A stretch of 11,836 nucleotides of DNA, from positions 6,985-18,820 of the forward strand of contig DOZA01000367.1 in the NCBI GenBank assembly GCA_003518245.1, in the 5' to 3' direction. The notes beneath the pieces are model-generated. The model made no database searches. It was not told the DNA's origin and saw only the letters and a program-made list of their open reading frames with translations. Source of the stretch: Bacteroidales bacterium. Lineage in GTDB: Bacteria > Bacteroidota > Bacteroidia > Bacteroidales > VadinHA17. The translations under genes and the position numbers were made by a program. Positions within the stretch are counted from its first letter, which is position 1. Each line of letters opens with the position of its first letter. Shown here piece by piece: positions 7,360-11,836 of this stretch.

Positions 7360-8298
7360 TTATTTATGTTTAATTTGATAAAACACTCCTCTGTCCTCAC
7401 GAACCGGTTCAATTTTACCTTCTGCTTCTAATACATCCAGATATTTATTAATTTCATTAATATGCAAACCAAGTATTTTTACAAGGTCATCAACAGTACA
7501 TGGTCTTCTTGTAATTGTACCTAGAATTGTAGTTTCAGCATCCTTCCGGTATGATTGAATATTTTTCCTTTCGGGAGCGGAAGCAATGATTTCAACATTA
7601 TCAAGTTTCCAATAGTCAACAATCATTTTTAAATCTTCATGACTGGCAGCATGAATATCTGCTACTGTTCCGGGACGGTCAAGTGTATTTAACTGTATAT
7701 GATCGGGTTTAATATCTCTAAATGCTTTTTTTAAAGCTTTTAAATCATCAATGTTATCATTGTATCCGGGAACAATAAATACTTCAAGCCATATTTGTCC
7801 GGAATACTCTTTTCTAAAATCAATTAGCCCATTAATATGTTTCTTAACACTAAGTCCTGGTGACGGACGATTTATTTTTTGAAATGTATTTTCCCTTGCT
7901 GCATCAAGCGATGGGAGAACAACATCTGCATCTAGTAATTCATCGCGTGCTTTTTTATCGTAAAGCATTGTACCGTTGGTTAAAACAGCCACTGGAATAG
8001 TTGGTTTGTTATTTTTAATGAATTGCAAAACATCACCTATACGTGAATTTAGCGTTGGCTCTCCGGAACCTGAAAACGTAATATAATCAGGATCTGGATT
8101 ATTTGAAAGATAATCTCCTAATTCAGTTATAACTTTATCATAAAGAATGTATTCCTTTCTCTCGGTTGTTAATTTTGTCGTATGTCCTACTTCACAGTAT
8201 ACACAATCGAGTGAACAAACTTTTTTTGGTACTAAATCTACTCCGAGAGACATTCCCAGTCGTCGCGATGGCACAGGACCGAAAAGATATTTATACAT
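7360..8298 (-). CDS. Radical SAM protein (COG0731, wyosine-synthase-like) with C-terminal winged-helix-like domain
   Basis: Radical SAM enzyme of 312 residues. The N-terminus reads FGPVPSRRLGMSLGVDLVP (6-24), the hallmark of a widespread COG0731 group. It is followed by the [4Fe-4S] cluster motif CSLDCVYC, with Cys28, Cys32 and Cys35 in CX3CX2C spacing. FSGSGEPTLN (76-85) is the GGE-type SAM-binding motif. The barrel runs to about residue 245. Residues about 255-312 look like a small winged-helix domain (TVDDLVKILGLHINEINKYLDVLEAEGKIEPV region), which may bind nucleic acid or a partner. Relatives include the TYW1 wyosine enzyme that modifies tRNA, but the substrate of this subgroup is not established to my knowledge. 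It is the first gene of the downstream sub-cluster, with the NAD-kinase-like gene 22 bases on and the frameshifted ORF ending 14 bases before its start. The neighbouring Mrp ATPase could supply its Fe-S cluster (inference). Confidence 0.9.
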   Translation of the reverse strand: MYKYLFGPVPSRRLGMSLGVDLVPKKVCSLDCVYCEVGHTTKLTTERKEYILYDKVITELGDYLSNNPDPDYITFSGSGEPTLNSRIGDVLQFIKNNKPTIPVAVLTNGTMLYDKKARDELLDADVVLPSLDAARENTFQKINRPSPGLSVKKHINGLIDFRKEYSGQIWLEVFIVPGYNDNIDDLKALKKAFRDIKPDHIQLNTLDRPGTVADIHAASHEDLKMIVDYWKLDNVEIIASAPERKNIQSYRKDAETTILGTITRRPCTVDDLVKILGLHINEINKYLDVLEAEGKIEPVREDRGVFYQIKHK

Positions 8299-8312
8299 AT
8301 AGATATTTTTTA

Positions 8313-8565
8313 CTATATTTTATGCTGTTTAAAAATAATAGAATCTTCTTCTAAACCAAGATGATTAGAGATAACCGGGCATTTTGTTTTTAACAAGAAA
8401 AAAACTTGTCTGATGCAATCAGACAATCCTTCGAAATTCCCCTTTTTCTTTAATTCAAAAATATTTCCCGCTTTATCTCTAACAAACAGAATATCAGTAT
8501 TAACTGAATGAACAAATAATTCAAGAAGGAGGTGTAATTCCTTTAATCTTCAGAACGTCTGTCAT
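8313..8565 (-). pseudogene. Small unrecognised gene, interrupted by a +1 frameshift
   Basis: An ATG at 8565, 23 bases inside the 3' end of the zinc-ribbon gene, opens MTDVLKIKGITPPS before a TGA at 8523-8521. Another frame is open for 78 codons from 8549 to a TAG at 8315-8313 and reads protein-like sequence (ELFVHSVNTDILFVRDKAG, NIFELKKKGNFEGLSD and onward to IIFKQHKI) but has no ATG, GTG or TTG start of its own. Skipping one base in CCTCCTTCTTGAA near 8524-8532 joins the two into one protein of about 83 residues. Both gaps then close to normal operon spacing, with an overlap on one side and 14 bases to the radical SAM start on the other. I do not recognise the family. A single-base insertion, an assembly error or programmed +1 slippage at TCT TGA are all possible; mutation is the simplest. 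A terminator-like hairpin lies inside the 3' half. Confidence 0.5.
8398..8426 (-). terminator. Candidate intrinsic terminator after the Mrp-KaiC-zinc-ribbon genes
   Basis: On the minus strand TTGTCTGAT and ATCAGACAA form a perfect nine-pair stem around a three-base loop (TGC), followed by G and seven T residues (8404-8398). It stands about 115 bases after the zinc-ribbon stop and 100 bases before the radical SAM start. The stem is only moderately GC-rich and lies within the frameshifted ORF, so part of its form could be coding sequence by chance. If active, it would separate the upstream and downstream halves of the cluster. Confidence 0.5.
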
Positions 8566-8779
8566 TTAACAATTCCTCTCTGATCATTGTATGTCCGCAC
8601 TTGGGACATTTCAAGCTTGTACATTTAATCCCTTGTTGATGTTGAACTTTAGTACCACATTTAGCACATATACAATATCCTCCAACACTGTATCCGCCAC
8701 CTCTGTTTCTTCCTTGACCACCGCCCCTTCCAAGGCCTCTACCCTGACCGGTTCCACTGTTTCTTCTTAATTTCATCAT
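8543..8779 (-). CDS. Small zinc-ribbon protein with Gly/Arg-rich N-terminus
   Basis: Protein of 78 residues. Residues 3-34 are a disordered, basic Gly/Arg/Gln-rich stretch (GRGLGRGGGQGRNRGGG). Residues 35-63 contain YCICAKCG, a His at 47, then CTSLKCPKCGH, giving Cys36, Cys38, Cys41, Cys53, Cys58 and Cys61, enough for one treble-clef or rubredoxin-like metal site with two spare cysteines. I recognise this as a small family of the form GGYCxCxxCGxKVxHQxGxxC, then TSLKCPKCG, often uncharacterised in anaerobes. Zinc or an Fe-S cluster could be bound. It lies 19 bases after the KaiC-like gene in the same direction and overlaps the start of the broken ORF. A role as a carrier or partner for the Mrp ATPase or the radical SAM enzyme is inference from position only. 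Confidence 0.82.
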   Translation of the reverse strand: MMKLRRNSGTGQGRGLGRGGGQGRNRGGGYSVGGYCICAKCGTKVQHQQGIKCTSLKCPKCGHTMIREELLNDRRSED

Positions 8780-8798
8780 TTTATTTTTTAATTAATAA

Positions 8799-9569
8799 CT
8801 ACATTCCCAAAATAGCAGGTATAACTTTCCTTCTGCTATGATCTGCTATTTCTTTAATATGATCTAATGTTTTTGGTGAAATCGGAATTTGTACTTCAGC
8901 CGAATCATATTGTTCATTTCCTATTTTAAGAATCTTCATAAATAATCGAAATGGTTTTTTCTCACTGCGTGTCAGAATTAAATTATCGGCAATTTCTTCT
9001 AATTGCGAAATTTCTTCAGCTTTTGCTGATGTGCTGACAGAAAATATATATGTTTTGGTAGTATTTGATACAATAGTACTTTTTATCTTTTCTAAAATTA
9101 CATCCCCATAAGTTGGGGAGAATAATAATAGATTTAAAGCTGATCCAAAGATTAAAATTCCCGGACCTTTATCTGGCAACTTTGTTGAAGCAAGATTTAA
9201 CACCTTGTCCCAAACTTCCGGCTCAACAAGGTTAGCATTGATAATTTGCCTGTTAACTTCATGATAGTCTGATATTCCGGTATCAAGCTGTATAAATATT
9301 ATTTTTTCTTTATAATCATTAACATCTAATCCGGTGACATTTTTTATACTTTCAGCTATAAATTCCGTACTTGGGTATTGAAGTGACATAAAAATAACAC
9401 TTCCACCTTTTTTTAACCATGCAGTAACAAATGTTTCCCCAATCAGAGATTTACCCGATCCTCCCGGCCCGGTGATTAAAGTTGTTGATCTTATTGGTAA
9501 TCCTTCAGGAATTAATTCATCAACCCAATTTATATCAGTTATTATTGTTTCCATTTTTATTATAAACAT
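8799..9569 (-). CDS. KaiC/RecA-fold P-loop protein lacking the usual Walker B acid
   Basis: Single-domain protein of 256 residues of the KaiC/RadA-like RecA superfamily. Seen: WVDELIPEGLPIRSTTLITG (15-34), which matches the lead-in of KaiC domains (DxxLxGGxPxGsxxLixG), and a perfect Walker A, GPGGSGKS (34-41). The strand after Walker A ends FMSLQYPS (60-67), where active KaiC domains have a Glu pair, and the Walker B strand reads GILIFGSALNLL (137-148), with Gly where the catalytic Asp is expected. Nucleotide binding is therefore likely but hydrolysis is doubtful. The start at 9569 is the outermost; the ATG at 9554 (METIITDINW) is an equally good start, five residues shorter. It lies 36 bases after the Mrp-like gene and 19 bases before the zinc-ribbon gene, so the three are probably co-transcribed. 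Whether it is a sensor, a scaffold or a partner of the Mrp ATPase is not known. Confidence 0.8.
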   Translation of the reverse strand: MFIIKMETIITDINWVDELIPEGLPIRSTTLITGPGGSGKSLIGETFVTAWLKKGGSVIFMSLQYPSTEFIAESIKNVTGLDVNDYKEKIIFIQLDTGISDYHEVNRQIINANLVEPEVWDKVLNLASTKLPDKGPGILIFGSALNLLLFSPTYGDVILEKIKSTIVSNTTKTYIFSVSTSAKAEEISQLEEIADNLILTRSEKKPFRLFMKILKIGNEQYDSAEVQIPISPKTLDHIKEIADHSRRKVIPAILGM

Positions 9570-9605
9570 TAAACTGGAAAAATATTATATGAAATTATTA
9601 TTTCC

Positions 9606-10421
9606 TCATACACCTAATACATTTTCAATTTTGTTTACAATTTGAAATATAACAACAGATATGTCAGCATCATTTTTTTCAATAACAATGGATTTTCCTT
9701 TATCTGCCATTATTCTCGCATCAATGTTAATAGGGATAGCCCCAAGAAAAGGAATATTCATTTCTTCAGCTTGTTTTTTACCCCCGCCAGAGCCAAACAA
9801 ATCAATTCGGTGTCCGCAATCAGGGCAGATTAACCCTGACATGTTTTCGATGAGTGCAATTTGGGAAATTTCCATTTTTTTTGCCATACTAATGGCTCTT
9901 ACAGAATCAATTAATGATACTTCCTGAGGCGTAGTAACAATAATTGCCATATCTGGCTTCATGCTTTGTGCTATGGTAAGAACTTCGTCTCCGGTACCTG
10001 GAGGTAAATCTGCAATAAGATAATCCATATTCCCCCATTCTACATCACCAAGAAATTGATTAATCATTTTTGAACGCATTGGACCACGCCAAATAACTGC
10101 CTGATCCGGGGACAGCAGATTAGCCATAGAAATTATTTTAACTCCATGACTTTCCTGTGGTATGATTTTATTTCCTGACATATGTACTTCTCCTTGAATA
10201 CCAGTCATTTTAGGAACGTTAGGTCCTGTAATGTCAGCATCAAGAATTCCTGTTTTATAACCATGAACATGCAATCCATAAGAAAGATTTACACTCACCA
10301 TTGTTTTACCGACTCCTCCTTTGCCACTAAAAACTACAATACGGTGTTTAATATGGCTAATATTATCAGCAATTTTTTTACTCTCTTGTGCTAATTTTTC
10401 TTTTTGTTCTTTTGTAATCAT
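9606..10421 (-). CDS. Mrp/NBP35 family Fe-S cluster carrier ATPase
   Basis: Cytosolic P-loop ATPase of 271 residues in the Mrp/ApbC/NBP35 branch of the SIMIBI (MinD-like) class, which binds a [4Fe-4S] cluster at a dimer interface and passes it to target enzymes. Seen: deviant Walker A GKGGVGKT (33-40) with the signature lysine at 34, switch I DADITGPNVP (61-70), RGPMRSKMI (112-120), DLPPGTGDE (138-146) and the cluster ligands CPDC (199-202) followed by GHRIDLFGSGGG. There is no N-terminal MIP18/DUF59 domain, so it is the short form and not the longer Mrp common as the housekeeping copy in this phylum. It starts 55 bases after the truncated transposase gene and heads the run of tightly packed genes. 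No strong promoter is visible in that gap. It may mature the radical SAM enzyme downstream (inference from context). Confidence 0.93.
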   Translation of the reverse strand: MITKEQKEKLAQESKKIADNISHIKHRIVVFSGKGGVGKTMVSVNLSYGLHVHGYKTGILDADITGPNVPKMTGIQGEVHMSGNKIIPQESHGVKIISMANLLSPDQAVIWRGPMRSKMINQFLGDVEWGNMDYLIADLPPGTGDEVLTIAQSMKPDMAIIVTTPQEVSLIDSVRAISMAKKMEISQIALIENMSGLICPDCGHRIDLFGSGGGKKQAEEMNIPFLGAIPINIDARIMADKGKSIVIEKNDADISVVIFQIVNKIENVLGV

Positions 10422-10467
10422 ACTAAACTTCCATTTTTCTCGTAATACAGAACCGTTTTAATAAACA

Positions 10468-10490
10468 GCGGATAATCTATTCCGAATAAT
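10468..10490 (+). repeat. Direct repeat copy 1 flanking the truncated transposase
   Basis: Begins GCGGATAAT (10468-10476), then CTA, then TTCCGAATAAT. Copy 2 at 10955-10974 has GCGGATAAT followed by TCCCAAATAAT, so the first nine bases are identical and the next eleven differ at two places once a three-base gap is allowed. This copy includes the stop codon of the transposase fragment. Both copies are in the same orientation. Confidence 0.5.
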
Positions 10491-10923
10491 CATTATTTAT
10501 AAATTTAATTCTATTTTCATTTTCATCTAAATGAATATAATCTGATACCTTATAAATGAAATAATCTGCTTCAGGCATATTCTTTATTTTTTTTAACATT
10601 AACCAAATAGGTTCATACCGTTTATACCCGAGTTCCTTTTGAAGTTCAAGTGCTGAAATGTTTTTTTTCATAATCTTCAAGTAAGCTATAGTCGACAACC
10701 AATATTTTAATGGTAAATTACTGTGTTCCAAAATAGTCCCATTTTTAAGTGATGTTCTGAATTTACATTTTTTACATTCAAAACTTTTCTTATCCTTCTT
10801 CCAATAATACTCAACACTTCCACACTTTTTACAAACAATTCCTTCTCGCTCTCTAATATATCGTAAGATTTGACAGCAAGTCGATTCGTCAGGAAAACAC
10901 TTATAAAATTCAGATAATTTCAT
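10477..10923 (-). pseudogene. Truncated IS1595-family transposase (zinc-ribbon N-terminus only)
   Basis: The reading frame starting at the ATG at 10923 gives 148 residues (MKLSEFYKCFPDES and onward). It begins with the IS1595-type zinc ribbon: CKKCG and, after a short insert, CKKCKFRTSLKNGTILEHSN. A helix-turn-helix segment follows (ISALELQKELGYKRYEPIW). It then resembles the start of the DDE domain (YKVSDYIHLDE, compare the usual YxLxGxIELDE carrying the first catalytic Asp), but ends some 18 residues later. Full-length relatives have about 280-300 residues, so the rest of the DDE catalytic domain is missing. The frame is open further upstream to a GTG at 10989 that overlaps the ZIP stop; the ATG at 10923 is preferred because family similarity begins there and a promoter-like site precedes it. 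Imperfect direct repeats flank the gene. It is either a decaying insertion or a retained DNA-binding fragment; no mobility is expected. Confidence 0.7.
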
Positions 10924-10927
10924 AATG

Positions 10928-10935
10928 CAAAGATA
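10928..10935 (-). promoter_or_regulatory. Candidate -7 promoter element before the transposase fragment
   Basis: The minus strand reads TATCTTTG, an exact match to TAnnTTTG, followed by CATT and the ATG at 10923. The transcript would begin at or very near the start codon. No -33 TTG is present at the usual distance. If active it could also drive the Mrp-KaiC-zinc-ribbon genes downstream, for which no other promoter is visible. Confidence 0.45.
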
Positions 10936-10954
10936 AGACATTTTAGGTAAGATT

Positions 10955-10974
10955 GCGGATAATTCCCAAATAAT
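10955..10974 (+). repeat. Direct repeat copy 2 flanking the truncated transposase
   Basis: GCGGATAAT at 10955-10963 followed by TCCCAAATAAT to 10974. It is the partner of the copy at 10468-10490, in the same orientation, and lies between the ZIP stop and the transposase ATG. It may be a duplication made at insertion that has since diverged, or part of the old element ends. Confidence 0.5.
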
Positions 10975-10985
10975 TATAATCAAAA

Positions 10986-11801
10986 TCACCCTAATGCCAC
11001 ATCAAGTATCATCATTATTGCGAAACCTATCATTGCTCCAATAGTTGAAAAATCAGTTTCATGTCCACGTTGCGATTCCGGTATTAATTCTTCAACAACT
11101 ACAAATATCATTGCTCCTGCGGCAAACGAAAGAGCGTAGGGTAAAAGTGGCGTTATTGTAATAACTAAATAAGCTCCAAATACAGCAGCAATTGGTTCTA
11201 CAAATCCAGATAATTGCCCAAAGTTAAATGCCTTTAATCTTGAAAATCCTTCGCGTCGTAATGGGACAGATACAGCAGTCCCTTCAGGAAAATTTTGCAA
11301 TCCGATACCTATCGCAAGTGCAATAGCTCCAGTTAAAGTTCCTATTTCCGGACTATTTGCTAAAGCGCCAAAAGCAACTCCTACAGCCAATCCTTCGGGA
11401 ATATTATGTAATGTTATAGCCAAAACAAGCAATGTGCTACGTTCCCATGATGTTTTTATTCCTTCTGATTTTTCGACAGAAAGGCCTAAATGTAAATGAG
11501 GAAGTATTTTATCAATAATTAACAAAAACAGGCCTCCCAACAAAAACCCTACTGAAGCAGGTATCCAGGCAATAACTCCATGTGCTTCTGACATTTCGAT
11601 TGCAGGTTTTAATAAAGACCAAAAACTGGCAGCAATCATAATACCGGCGGCAAAACCAAGCATTAGATTTAATACTTTAGTATTAATTTTTTTGAAGATA
11701 AAAACCAGTGCGGCTCCTAACGCAGTGATACTCCATGTAAATAGTCCTGCATAAAGGGCTAATAATACCGGATTAAATTCAATTAATGTTTTTAAGTCCA
11801 T
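10986..11801 (-). CDS. ZIP-family divalent metal transporter (GufA/ZupT-like)
   Basis: Inner-membrane transporter of 271 residues with about eight hydrophobic segments. The ZIP metal-site motifs are clear: LHNIPEGLAVG (131-141, with His132, Asn133, Glu136) in the fourth segment and LQNFPEGTAVS (168-178, with Gln169, Asn170, Glu173) in the fifth, followed by FGQLSGFVEP (194-203) and VVEELIPE (235-242). The His-to-Gln form of the second motif and the LRREGFSRLKA loop are typical of the GufA branch. A loop at 101-118 has HLHLG, and His247 lies near the end; both are possible metal contacts. Known of the family: uptake of zinc, iron, manganese or related ions into the cytosol. The ATG at 11801 is the first Met of the frame. 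The upstream sequence is cut off 35 bases later and shows no clear promoter. The metal cannot be assigned from the sequence, but the gene is a natural partner for the metal exporter at the far end of the array. Confidence 0.92.
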   Translation of the reverse strand: MDLKTLIEFNPVLLALYAGLFTWSITALGAALVFIFKKINTKVLNLMLGFAAGIMIAASFWSLLKPAIEMSEAHGVIAWIPASVGFLLGGLFLLIIDKILPHLHLGLSVEKSEGIKTSWERSTLLVLAITLHNIPEGLAVGVAFGALANSPEIGTLTGAIALAIGIGLQNFPEGTAVSVPLRREGFSRLKAFNFGQLSGFVEPIAAVFGAYLVITITPLLPYALSFAAGAMIFVVVEELIPESQRGHETDFSTIGAMIGFAIMMILDVALG

Positions 11802-11836
11802 GAAATTTCGAGTTTTATATTAAAACGATAATTTAT

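Noticed and set aside
7338-7412. Longer start for the NAD-kinase-like gene at 7412
   Set aside because: It would overlap the radical SAM gene by 53 bases and add 25 residues without family similarity, whereas MKKIGLIVNPIAG at 7337 is the typical start.
10924-10989. Longer start (GTG at 10989) for the transposase fragment
   Set aside because: The extra 22 residues are Ile-rich translation of spacer, and they cover the direct repeat and the promoter-like site; zinc-ribbon similarity begins after the ATG at 10923.
1-11836. CRISPR array, tRNA or rRNA genes
   Set aside because: No regularly spaced repeats, no tRNA T-arm or anticodon-arm pattern and no rRNA-like sequence seen on either strand.

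Overview
The window looks like a chromosomal segment from a member of the Bacteroidota. The evidence is a secreted protein ending in the type B sorting domain of the type IX secretion system, weak Shine-Dalgarno sequences, and promoter-like sites close to the Bacteroidota -7 consensus TAnnTTTG. Genus cannot be read from the sequence.

Left part (1 to about 3610): this part is visibly richer in GC. It holds the N-terminal third of a UvrD/PcrA helicase on the minus strand, cut by the window edge. Two plus-strand genes for exported proteins follow: a PKD-domain protein with a T9SS type B C-terminal domain, and an M20-family amidohydrolase with a signal peptide. A gene-poor stretch of about 300 bases follows.

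Right part (about 3900 to 11836): this part is AT-rich and every gene is on the minus strand. In transcription order (right to left) it holds a ZIP-family metal transporter, a truncated IS1595-type transposase between imperfect direct repeats, an Mrp/NBP35-type Fe-S scaffold ATPase, a KaiC/RecA-fold P-loop protein, a Gly/Arg-rich zinc-ribbon protein, a small frameshifted gene, a radical SAM protein, an ATP-NAD kinase-like protein of the AcoX/COG3199 type, a HisC-like PLP aminotransferase, the remnant of a SAM-dependent methyltransferase, and a putative ten-helix heavy-metal exporter (ArsP_2/DUF2899 type).

From the Mrp gene to the aminotransferase the genes sit nearly end to end or overlap. 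The two broken genes (the frameshifted ORF at 8313-8565 and the methyltransferase remnant at 5097-5279) both start inside the 3' end of the preceding gene, as operon members do. I infer a once-intact operon of about eight genes that combined Fe-S/radical chemistry, a nucleotide kinase fold, PLP chemistry and methylation, flanked by metal transporters, and that is now decaying. Its product is unknown to me. It is the best candidate here for an undescribed system. A terminator-like hairpin at 8398-8426 may divide the cluster into an Mrp-KaiC-zinc-ribbon unit and a radical-SAM unit.
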